From: Thiohalocapsa sp.
GTDB taxonomy: Bacteria; Pseudomonadota; Gammaproteobacteria; Chromatiales; Chromatiaceae
Reading direction: 5' to 3'
Assembly (NCBI RefSeq): GCF_022340605.1
Contig: NZ_JAJDNQ010000051.1
Span: 1 to 34,503, forward strand
Length of the DNA stretch: 34,503 nt
The stretch's first letter is position 1, and the number at the start of each line of letters is the position of its first letter. A program made the position numbers and the translations under genes. The notes under the pieces are model-generated. The model was not told the DNA's origin and did not search any database. It saw nothing but the letters and a program-made list of their open reading frames with translations. Of this stretch, positions 17,314 through 24,891 are shown piece after piece.

Positions 17314-17758
17314 CGTGATGCCCACCGCGGCACCGCCCCGCGAGCCGCCGGGCGCGGACTGCATTCTGCTCAACGCGCGCCGCGAGGTGCTGCTGGTGCT
17401 GCGCGACGACAAGCCGGACATCCCCTGCCCGAACACCTGGGCGCTGCTCGGCGGCTACGTCGAGCCCGGAGAGACGCCGGAGCAGGCCCTGCTGCGCGAG
17501 ATCCGCGAGGAGATCGGCATCGAACTGCCGCGCCCACGCTTCTTCCGCGAGTACCGCTGGCCCGAATGCACCGAGCACATCTTCTGGCAGTGGCTCCAGG
17601 TCGAGCCCGAGGCCATCGCGCTCGCCGAGGGCCAGCACCTTGCCTACGTCGCCCGCGACGCCCTCGGGCAACTGCGCTTCGCGTCCCACTACAGCCGCAT
17701 CCTGGACGACTTCTTCGCCGCCGGTCTCGACGCCGAGCCGGCGCCGCACCGCGTATGA
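17306..17758 (+). CDS. Nudix hydrolase
   Basis: 150 residues. The Nudix box is complete at 50-72 (G-x5-E-x7-REIREEIGI, starting GYVEPGE), with the metal-binding glutamates. The N-terminal CILLNARREVLLVLRDDKP strand and the late FASHYSRILDDFF helix fit the family. It would hydrolyse a nucleoside diphosphate linked to another group, often NDP-sugars in clusters like this, as in GDP-mannose mannosyl hydrolases, but that particular specificity is not evident from the residues. The start lies eight bases inside the aldo/keto reductase gene and has GGAG nine bases upstream. Confidence 0.88.
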   Translation: MPDVMPTAAPPREPPGADCILLNARREVLLVLRDDKPDIPCPNTWALLGGYVEPGETPEQALLREIREEIGIELPRPRFFREYRWPECTEHIFWQWLQVEPEAIALAEGQHLAYVARDALGQLRFASHYSRILDDFFAAGLDAEPAPHRV

Positions 17759-17786
17759 GCGCGCCCCGCTGCCATAGGTCAACGCC

Positions 17787-20135
17787 ATGCCCTCGCCTGC
17801 CATGAGCTCCCCGAGTGTCGTCGCCCAGCTCAAGCCGGCCGCGACTGCGGCCCCGGCCGAGCGCGTCCTCGATCTGGACGCGCTGGCGGCCAAGTGCACC
17901 GAGCTTCGCAACCGCGGGCTGACCATCGCCCATTGCCACGGCTGCTTCGACCTGATGCACCCGGGGCACATGAAGCACTTCGAAGCGGCGAAGCGCTGCG
18001 CCGACGTGCTCGTGGTGACCGTGACGCCGGACCGCTACGTGCAGAAGGGCAGCAACCGGCCGGCCTTCGCGGAGGACCTGCGCGCCTACGCCATCGCCAG
18101 CCTCGCCTGTGTCGACTTCGTCGCGATCAATCGCTGGCCGACGGCGGAGGAGACGATCCGGCTGCTGCGCCCGTCCTATTTCGTCAAGGGCCAGGAGTTC
18201 GAGACCCTGGAAGACTCCACCGGCAAGCTCCAGCCGGAGGTGGATGCCGTGCGCGAGGTGGGCGCCCAGCTGCGCTTCACCCGCGAGGTGGTGTTCTCGT
18301 CCACGGCCCTGCTCGGCGCGCATTTCGGCTTCGAGGACCGACGCGCCGAGGACCGCCCGCTGTCCGCCGAGGTGGCTGCGCCGGTGCCTGCGGCCACAAC
18401 CCCGGCAATCGCCCCGGCAGCAGCAGCACCCGCCGACGTGCTCGCCATCAACGACGTCGTCGGCTATCTGGACGCCATCGCGGGGCTGCGGGTGTGCATC
18501 GTCGGCGACACCATCATCGACGAGTACCACCACTGCGAGCCGCTCGGCATGGCCTCGAAGTCGTCCGTGGTCGCCCACCGCCAGCACGCCGCGGAGGCGC
18601 ACGCGGGCGGCATCCTCGCCATCGCCAACCACGTCGCCGAGCTGTGCGAGACCGTGCACCTGGTGAGCGTGCTGGGGGCGCAGGATTCGCGCGAGCGCTT
18701 CCTGCGCGGCCACCTGAATCCGCGCATCGACGCCCGCTTCTTTCATCGCCCGGATGCGAGCAGCGTCATCAAGCGCCGCTACGTGAGCCGGAAGCATCGG
18801 CAGAAGCTGTTCGAGATCAACAGCCTGCCGGAGGGCTTCCTGAGCGGCGACATCGAGGACGAGGTCATCGGCCACCTGCGGGCGGTGCTGCCGGGGTACG
18901 ACCTGGTACTCGTCGCCGATTACGGTCACGGCTTTCTCAGCGAGCGCATTGTCGATGCGTTGCAGCAGGGCGCCTGCCGGCTGGCCATCAACGCCCAGAC
19001 CAATTCCGCCAACGCCGGCTTCAACCTGATCACTCGCTACGCCCGCGCCGACATCGTCTGCCTGGACGAGCATGAGGCGCGCCTGGCGTCGGCCTCCCGT
19101 GATGGCGACATCGACGACATCGCCCGCGGGCTGGCCCGGGCCGTCAAAGCCGACGCCTTCATCGTGACCCTGGGCAGCCGCGGCTGCCTCGCCGTAGACC
19201 GGGCCGGCTCGGCGCTCGCCGCCGAGCCCCTGCACGATACGGCGCTGGTGGATGCCATCGGCGCCGGCGATGCCTTTCTGTCCTACTGCGCGCCCGCCGT
19301 CGCCGCCGGGCTGCCGCTCGATGTCGCCACCATGCTCGGCAACGCCGCCGGAGCGCTGGCGATCCAGATCGTCGGCAACCGTCGGCCGGTGCGCAGACAG
19401 GAGCTGATCGACTTCCTGTGCGGCACGGCGATGACGGCGGGCGCTGCGCCGTTACCCGCGAGCGCCGCCGCCCCCCGGCCGACGCCACCCGGCCTGTCCG
19501 CGCTGCCCGTCGCGCGCGACGGCAGCCTCGCGCCGGCCCCCGACGACAGCACCGCCTACCCGGACGTCTATTACCGCGACTTTATCGACCGCACCCGCCG
19601 GGTCGTCGTCACCGACGCCGCCGGCGAGCGCATGGATGTCACTGCCGGCGTCCTCGACACCAGCGCGGCCATCGACGCGCTGCGCCGCGCCGGCGGCAAG
19701 ATCATGTTCATCGGCAATGGCGCCAGTGCCGCCATCGCCAGCCACATGGCCGCCGACTATGCGAAGAACGGCGGCGTGCGGGCGATTGCATTCAATGACC
19801 CGGCGCTGCTGACCGCGGTCAGCAATGACATCCGCTACGAGCAGGTCTTTGCCGAGCCGATTCGCCTGTTCGCCGACCCTGGCGACATCCTGCTCGCCAT
19901 CAGCAGCTCCGGGCAGTCACCGAACATCCTCGCGGGAAGCCATGCCGCGCGCGAGCGCGGCTGCCGCCTGATCACGCTGTCCGGATTCCGCGATGACAAT
20001 CCATTGCGCACGCTCGGCGACACCAATTTCTATGTGCCGTGCCTGTCCTATGGCGTTACCGAGGTCCTGCACCATTCCCTGTGTCACTGCATTCTGGATA
20101 CCTTCATGACCAATCACAATGGGAGCCAGCCGTGA
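17787..20135 (+). CDS. trifunctional sugar-activating enzyme: HldE-type nucleotidyltransferase, PfkB kinase and GmhA-like SIS isomerase
   Basis: 782 residues. Residues about 45-180 are a cytidylyltransferase-fold domain like the C-terminal half of HldE: HGCFDLMHPGH (51-61, HxGH signature), then RPAFAEDLRAYAIASL, VDFVAI and FVKG. An Ala/Pro linker (about 185-218) follows. Residues about 225-545 are a ribokinase-family domain like the N-terminal half of HldE: VGDTIIDEY (239-247), AGGILAIANHV, VLVADYGHG and the anion-hole/base motif DAIGAGDAF. Residues 591-782 are a SIS domain of the sedoheptulose-7-phosphate isomerase type: IGNGASAAIASHMAADYAKN, ISSSGQSPNIL and EVLHHSLCHCILD. In GmhA/HldE pathways these steps isomerise, phosphorylate and activate a heptose. 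Here all three share one chain, with the HldE halves in reversed order. The nucleotide and sugar are not proven. Confidence 0.88.
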   Translation: MPSPAMSSPSVVAQLKPAATAAPAERVLDLDALAAKCTELRNRGLTIAHCHGCFDLMHPGHMKHFEAAKRCADVLVVTVTPDRYVQKGSNRPAFAEDLRAYAIASLACVDFVAINRWPTAEETIRLLRPSYFVKGQEFETLEDSTGKLQPEVDAVREVGAQLRFTREVVFSSTALLGAHFGFEDRRAEDRPLSAEVAAPVPAATTPAIAPAAAAPADVLAINDVVGYLDAIAGLRVCIVGDTIIDEYHHCEPLGMASKSSVVAHRQHAAEAHAGGILAIANHVAELCETVHLVSVLGAQDSRERFLRGHLNPRIDARFFHRPDASSVIKRRYVSRKHRQKLFEINSLPEGFLSGDIEDEVIGHLRAVLPGYDLVLVADYGHGFLSERIVDALQQGACRLAINAQTNSANAGFNLITRYARADIVCLDEHEARLASASRDGDIDDIARGLARAVKADAFIVTLGSRGCLAVDRAGSALAAEPLHDTALVDAIGAGDAFLSYCAPAVAAGLPLDVATMLGNAAGALAIQIVGNRRPVRRQELIDFLCGTAMTAGAAPLPASAAAPRPTPPGLSALPVARDGSLAPAPDDSTAYPDVYYRDFIDRTRRVVVTDAAGERMDVTAGVLDTSAAIDALRRAGGKIMFIGNGASAAIASHMAADYAKNGGVRAIAFNDPALLTAVSNDIRYEQVFAEPIRLFADPGDILLAISSSGQSPNILAGSHAARERGCRLITLSGFRDDNPLRTLGDTNFYVPCLSYGVTEVLHHSLCHCILDTFMTNHNGSQP

Positions 20136-21127
20136 GCGCCATCCATTCCGTCCTCGTCACCGGCGGTGCCGGCTATATCGGTGCCGTCCTGGTGCCGCAA
20201 CTGCTGGAAGCGGGCTATGCGGTCAAGGTCATCGATCTCTATCTGTATGGCGAAGCGGCCCTCGCCGAGGTGCGCGGCCATCCACGCCTGGAGGAGGTGC
20301 AGGGCGACATCCGCGACCGCAAGCTGCTGCGCCGCGTCATGCCCGGCACCGATGCAGTCATTCACCTCGCCTGCATCTCCAACGACCCGAGCTACGAGCT
20401 CAACCCGGCGCTCGGCAAGTCCATCAACTACGACGCCTTCATTGGCCTGGTCGATGCCGCCAAAGCGGCGGGCGTCAAGCGCTTCATCTACGCATCGTCA
20501 TCCAGCGTGTATGGGATCAAGGATACCGAGAACGTCACCGAGGACCTGCCGCTGGAGCCGCTGACGGACTATTCCAAATACAAGGCGCTGTGCGAGGACT
20601 ACCTGGCCGAGGCGCGCGGGCCGGGCTTCACGACCCTGGTCATCCGCCCGGCGACGGTGTGCGGCTTCTCGGCGCGGCTGCGCCTGGATCTGACCGTGAA
20701 TATCCTCACCAACCATGCCGTCAACAATGGCCTGATCAAGGTCTTCGGCGGCGAGCAGAAGCGCCCGAACATCCACATCCAGGACATGGTGGACATCTAC
20801 CTGCTGGCATTGCAGGCACCGGATGAGGCCATCGACGGCAAGGTGTTCAATGCCGGCTACCAGAACCACCGCGTGCGCGAGCTCGCGGAAATCGTCAAGG
20901 GCGTGGTCGGCGATGTACCCATCGAGGTGACGCCGAGCAACGACCAGCGCTCGTATCACATCTCCTCGGAGAAGATCGCGCGGGAGCTCGGCTTCACTCC
21001 GCGCCATACCATCGAGGACGCGGTACAGGACCTGGTCGCTGCCTTCACGGCCGGGCGCATCCCCGATCCGATGGAAGACGTGCGCTATTACAACATCCGC
21101 CTGATGCAATCCATCGACCTGGCTTAA
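20132..21127 (+). CDS. NAD-dependent epimerase/dehydratase of sugar nucleotides
   Basis: 331 residues from GTG at 20132, which overlaps the previous stop as GTGA and has GGGAG just upstream; the longer open frame begins inside the previous gene and is rejected. Extended SDR with GGAGYIG (11-17), ACISNDPSYELNP, ASSSSVYG (121-128) and catalytic Tyr147-x-x-x-Lys151 (DYSKYK). The RPATVCGFSARLRLDL region is typical of NDP-sugar enzymes, with HIQDMVDIYLLAL after it. It may be a C-3/C-5 or C-4 epimerase or a dehydratase for the sugar built by the trifunctional enzyme. Local GC is lower than in most of the window. Confidence 0.87.
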   Translation: MSAIHSVLVTGGAGYIGAVLVPQLLEAGYAVKVIDLYLYGEAALAEVRGHPRLEEVQGDIRDRKLLRRVMPGTDAVIHLACISNDPSYELNPALGKSINYDAFIGLVDAAKAAGVKRFIYASSSSVYGIKDTENVTEDLPLEPLTDYSKYKALCEDYLAEARGPGFTTLVIRPATVCGFSARLRLDLTVNILTNHAVNNGLIKVFGGEQKRPNIHIQDMVDIYLLALQAPDEAIDGKVFNAGYQNHRVRELAEIVKGVVGDVPIEVTPSNDQRSYHISSEKIARELGFTPRHTIEDAVQDLVAAFTAGRIPDPMEDVRYYNIRLMQSIDLA

Positions 21128-21132
21128 TCTGA

Positions 21133-22248
21133 ATGACCCTTGACGCCATCATGCGAGTCCCGTATCTGGCCCTGGACCGGCACTTCGATCACGATGAGCT
21201 GGCGGCGGCGCTGCGCTCCCATCTGACGAATACGGACTTCGTCCTGGGCGAGTCGGTGACCCGCTTCGAGCAGGAATTCGCGCGGCTGTCCGGCAGCGAG
21301 TACGCGGTCGGTGTCAATTCCGGCACCGATGCCCTGTTCCTCGCCCTAAAGGCGCTGGACATCGGGCCGGGCGATGAGGTGGTGACCGCGCCGAACAGCT
21401 TCATCGCGACGGCCGGGGCCATCGTCGCGGCCGGCGCGCGCCCGGTCTTCGCCGACGTCGGCGCCGACTACAACCTGGACCCGGAGCGTGTTGCAGCAGC
21501 CATCACGCCGCGCACCCGGGCGATCCTGCCGGTGCATCTCACCGGCAACCCGGCGCCGATGCCGACGCTGCTGGCGCTCGCGGGGCAACGCGGCCTGGCG
21601 CTCATCGAGGACGCCGCGCAGGCCGTCGCCGCGACCCTCGACGGCAAATCCGTGGGCGCCTTCGGCAGCGCCGGCTGCTTCAGCCTGCATCCGCTGAAGA
21701 ACCTGCCTGTCGGTGGCGACGGCGGGGTCGTCACCACCAGCTCGGCGGAGCTGGCCGAGCGGTTGCGGCGACTGCGCAATCACGGCCTGCGCAACCGCGA
21801 CGAAATCGCCCATTTCGGCTTCAACAGCCGGCTCGATTCCATGCAGGCGACCATCGCGCGCTTCGGCCTCGCGCGTCTTGCGGCCATTACCGAGTCGCGA
21901 CGGCGGCATGCCGCTCGCTATGACGCCTTGCTGGCCGGGGTCGGGGGTGTCGTCATTCCGCCGCGCCGCGCCAATGCCCATCAGGTCTTTCACACCTACG
22001 TCGTGCAGGTGGAGGCGCGCGACGCGCTGATGACCTATCTCGCCGGGCAGGGCATCGATACCAAGATCCATTACCCGATTCCGATTCATTTGCAGGCGCC
22101 CTGCCGTGACCTCGGCTATGGACCGGGCGATTTCCCCGTTTGCGAAGACCAGGCACGGCGCATCCTGTCGCTGCCCATCAACGAGCACCTGACGGATGCA
22201 CAGATCGACCATGTCGCCGACTGTATCCGCCGGTTCTATTCCCATTAG
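21133..22248 (+). CDS. DegT/DnrJ/EryC1/StrS-family PLP aminotransferase
   Basis: 371 residues. Family marks are VNSGTDALFLALKALDIGPGD (61-81), Asp160 and Gln163 in IEDAAQA contacting PLP, and Lys189 in SLHPLKNLPVGGDGG for the internal aldimine. The C-terminal LSLPINEHLTDAQI segment is also conserved. Such enzymes transfer an amino group from glutamate to a keto-sugar nucleotide. The gene starts five bases after the epimerase stop. The ATG at 21133 and another at 21151 are both possible; neither has a strong ribosome site. The epimerase/aminotransferase pairing suggests a keto intermediate that becomes an amino sugar. Confidence 0.9.
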   Translation: MTLDAIMRVPYLALDRHFDHDELAAALRSHLTNTDFVLGESVTRFEQEFARLSGSEYAVGVNSGTDALFLALKALDIGPGDEVVTAPNSFIATAGAIVAAGARPVFADVGADYNLDPERVAAAITPRTRAILPVHLTGNPAPMPTLLALAGQRGLALIEDAAQAVAATLDGKSVGAFGSAGCFSLHPLKNLPVGGDGGVVTTSSAELAERLRRLRNHGLRNRDEIAHFGFNSRLDSMQATIARFGLARLAAITESRRRHAARYDALLAGVGGVVIPPRRANAHQVFHTYVVQVEARDALMTYLAGQGIDTKIHYPIPIHLQAPCRDLGYGPGDFPVCEDQARRILSLPINEHLTDAQIDHVADCIRRFYSH

Positions 22249-22296
22249 CCGCGACGCCGGCGTGTCTGCTGCAAAGACCAAAGCGGGGCCCGATCT

Positions 22297-23016
22297 ATGA
22301 TCGACAGCTTCTCCTGTCATGAGCCGGACGCATCGCCGCTGGCGGCCATAGCACGGGTCGCGGCGCTGTTCGAATCCCGGCTCGCCGACCGCGACGGCCT
22401 GCTCGGCACACTGCTGCCCGAGCCGCTCGCCGACCAACTGACCTTCGATCACGTGGGGGTCATGGTGCCGCGCGGCGACCGCGACCAAGTGGCGCGCGTC
22501 ATGGCGGGGCTCGGCTTTCGCGTGGTCGAGCAGTTTGAGAGCACCGTCGTTGCGAGCATGCTGCGCGCCCGCTGCGGCCAGACCGACCTCATCGTCGGCG
22601 TCACGATGGCCGAGCGCATCGGCGATGCCCGTTGCCGCATCGAGGTCTTTTGCCCAGAGAACCCGAATCCCGCTTGCCGCGCGAGCCTCTCGCGCATGGC
22701 GCCCGACATCGGCCATGTCGCGTTCCGCCCGGCCGGCGGCGCCGATTTCGGCGCCATGTGCCGAGCCGTCACCGCGCACGGTTTCCAGCCATTGACCACT
22801 GGCACGAACAGCAACCAGCAGCACGGACCGGGTGCCGGGTCCGGTGTCTGTCTGCGCTACTTCAGCAAGCCGGAATGCGCGCTGGGCGCGGTCAAGCTCG
22901 AGATCGTGAGCCCGATTCTCGCCCCGCCGGTCACGGGCCTCGCCGGCCAGAAGCGGCCATTGCGCATTGCACGCTATCTGTTGGCCGGACTCTGGCCGAG
23001 CAACAGACCGGGCTGA
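22297..23016 (+). CDS. VOC-superfamily (glyoxalase/dioxygenase fold) protein
   Basis: 239 residues. After about 45 helical residues come two beta-alpha-beta-beta-beta units of the VOC fold. Candidate metal ligands are His52 (LTFDHVGVMVP), His140 (IGHVAFRP) and Glu202 (KLEIVSP), spaced as in metal-dependent lyases, isomerases and dioxygenases of this superfamily. The reaction cannot be predicted from sequence alone: epimerisation, C-C cleavage and thiol adduct chemistry all occur. The position between an aminotransferase and a sugar isomerase suggests a small sugar-derived substrate. Confidence 0.7.
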   Translation: MIDSFSCHEPDASPLAAIARVAALFESRLADRDGLLGTLLPEPLADQLTFDHVGVMVPRGDRDQVARVMAGLGFRVVEQFESTVVASMLRARCGQTDLIVGVTMAERIGDARCRIEVFCPENPNPACRASLSRMAPDIGHVAFRPAGGADFGAMCRAVTAHGFQPLTTGTNSNQQHGPGAGSGVCLRYFSKPECALGAVKLEIVSPILAPPVTGLAGQKRPLRIARYLLAGLWPSNRPG

Positions 23017-23224
23017 GTGGGGCGCATTGCACAGCCCAGTCCAATTCGTTTTCAGCGATGCCGACACACACTCCCATGCTGCCACCAACCCCCGCCGACC
23101 AGCTCACCTCGGCCTCGATCACGATGCCGGCCAGCGCCGTGCTCGTCCGCCGGGAGCGGCGCCCTCGCCGCGACCGGGCGCCCGTCGCACCGAGCACGGC
23201 GCTCCAACGCGGGCGGGCCAAGCG

Positions 23225-24049
23225 ATGACCGATGCCTCCACCTTCGTCTGCGCCGCCTGGGGCTGGCGGGACTACGAGATCCCGGCCTATTTCGCCGCGG
23301 CGGCGGAGATCGGTCTGCCGCTCGTGGAGCTGAACGCCCATCCCGGCGCCCCCAAGCACCTGTCCCATGTGCCCGATCCGGGTGCACTGCCCGCGGTTCG
23401 GCGCGCGGCAGTGGAGGCCGGCGTCTCGATCCTGTGCGTGGCCGGGCGCAATGACTTCGCGACTGCGGATGCGGCGGCACGGGATGAGCACCTGCGCAAT
23501 GCCCATTGGTTCGTCGATGCCGCCGCGGAGCTCGGTGCGCCCTTCGTGCGCCTGCTCTCGGGCGAGCACCGCAACGACGCCCCCGGTGACGACGTGTTCG
23601 AGAGACTGCACCAAGGCTTCAATGCAGTCGGCGCCCACGCCGAGCAATGCGGCGTGCAGGTCATCATCGAGAATCACGGCGGACCGACCGCCACCGGCCA
23701 GCGCGTCGCCCGACTGATGCAGGGCATCGAGAGCCCAGCCGTCGGGCTGAACTACGACCCGGCCAATTACCTCGATCAGGGCACGGACCCGCTGATGGCC
23801 CTGCGCTGGACGCGGCGTTGGGTCAGGTACAGCCATTGGAAGGACGTGTGCTGGGCCGACGGCGGCCCGGCCTTCCGCGCCTTCGGCGAGGGCGAGATCG
23901 CGTGGGACCCGATCATCGGCCTGCTGCTTCAGACCGGCTACCGGGGCTATTGGGGCATCGAGTACGAGGAGCCACGCGATGTCCGCGCCGGCACCGTGCG
24001 CAGCCTCGCCAACCTGCGCCGGCGGCTCGCCGGCACCGGCCCGGCATGA
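23225..24049 (+). CDS. TIM-barrel sugar phosphate isomerase/epimerase (xylose-isomerase-like)
   Basis: 274 residues from the ATG at 23225; the frame is open to 22967, but the upstream stretch has no protein-like content and overlaps the previous gene. The fold is that of AP-endonuclease-2/xylose-isomerase-like proteins. Candidate metal ligands are Glu149 (VIIENHGG), Asp178 (VGLNYDPANY), His204 (RYSHWKDV) and Glu246 (WGIEYEE). Relatives isomerise or epimerise keto- and aldo-sugars or inosose. The next gene begins inside its stop codon (ATGA). The 208 bases before it hold only a low-complexity 57-codon frame that ends at the start codon. Confidence 0.85.
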   Translation: MTDASTFVCAAWGWRDYEIPAYFAAAAEIGLPLVELNAHPGAPKHLSHVPDPGALPAVRRAAVEAGVSILCVAGRNDFATADAAARDEHLRNAHWFVDAAAELGAPFVRLLSGEHRNDAPGDDVFERLHQGFNAVGAHAEQCGVQVIIENHGGPTATGQRVARLMQGIESPAVGLNYDPANYLDQGTDPLMALRWTRRWVRYSHWKDVCWADGGPAFRAFGEGEIAWDPIIGLLLQTGYRGYWGIEYEEPRDVRAGTVRSLANLRRRLAGTGPA

Positions 24050-24822
24050 GTGCATCGAAACAGGGCGACGCCCACGGCCGCGTCGCGCTCATCTCCGGCG
24101 CCAGCGCCGGGCTCGGGCGGGCCATCGCACTGGGCCTGGCGCGGGACGGCATGCGCGTCGGCATCAACTATGCGCACGACGCGGGGCGTGCCGGGCAGGT
24201 CCTCGCGGAGGTCGAAGCGGCGGGCGGCACGGGCATGTTGCTGAAGGCGGACGTGCGCGAGCCCGCGGCCGTGGACGAGCTGTACCGGCAAATCGCGGAC
24301 CGGCTCGGGCCGGTGGCGGTGCTGGTCCTGAACGCCAGCGGCCCGCACCCGCAGGTGCCCTTCGAGGAGCAGCCCTGGGCCATCTACCAGGCGGCCCTGG
24401 ACGACTTCGTCAAGGCCCCGTACCTGCTGACCCGCGCCTGCCTGCCGGCAATGAAGGCGGCGCGCTGGGGGCGCATCGTCACCATCGGCAGCGATGTGTG
24501 CTTTCGCACCGTGAACCACTACAGCGCCTACGTGACGGCAAAGAGCGCGCTGCTCGGCTTCACCCGCAGCATGGCCACCGAGCTGGCCCCGTTCGGCATC
24601 ACAGTCAACACCGTTGCGCCCGGCTGGGTGCCGGTGGAGCGACATTTCGCCGAGCCGGATTTCGCGCGCAAGAAGGCCGCCTACGAGACCGGGCGCGTGC
24701 CGATGGGCCGCGTCGGCGAGCCCGCCGACATCGTCGCGGCCGTGCGCTATTTCGCCGCCGCCGATGCCGGCTTTGCGACCGGCCAGTACCTGTGCGTGAA
24801 CGGCGGGGTCAGCCTGATGTAA
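24046..24822 (+). CDS. short-chain dehydrogenase/reductase
   Basis: 258 residues; ATGA overlap with the isomerase gene. Classical SDR of the FabG type: cofactor motif SGASAGLG (17-24), NASG (96-99), catalytic Ser149 (IVTIGSD) and Tyr162-x-x-x-Lys166 (AYVTAK), with NTVAPGWV and the C-terminal GQYLCVNGGVSLM. It would reduce a ketone or oxidise an alcohol with NAD(P). Together with the preceding isomerase it may epimerise or reduce a keto-sugar. It is not likely to be the fatty acid FabG, since no other fatty-acid synthesis genes are adjacent. Confidence 0.9.
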   Translation: MSASKQGDAHGRVALISGASAGLGRAIALGLARDGMRVGINYAHDAGRAGQVLAEVEAAGGTGMLLKADVREPAAVDELYRQIADRLGPVAVLVLNASGPHPQVPFEEQPWAIYQAALDDFVKAPYLLTRACLPAMKAARWGRIVTIGSDVCFRTVNHYSAYVTAKSALLGFTRSMATELAPFGITVNTVAPGWVPVERHFAEPDFARKKAAYETGRVPMGRVGEPADIVAAVRYFAAADAGFATGQYLCVNGGVSLM

Positions 24823-24891
24823 CACCCGCCGCGACCCGTTCCCATTTCATTTCCACCCAAGGCCGATGCCGACTTTGGAGCCCGACGCACC

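Noticed and set aside
17370..19235. 621-codon minus-strand frame opposite the Nudix and trifunctional genes
   Set aside because: Same reason; spans two well-supported plus-strand genes.
23058..23228. 57-codon plus-strand frame starting MPTHTPMLPP, ending inside the isomerase start codon
   Set aside because: The ATGA coupling is attractive, but the product is low-complexity Arg/Pro-rich and has no ribosome site; kept only as a remote possibility.
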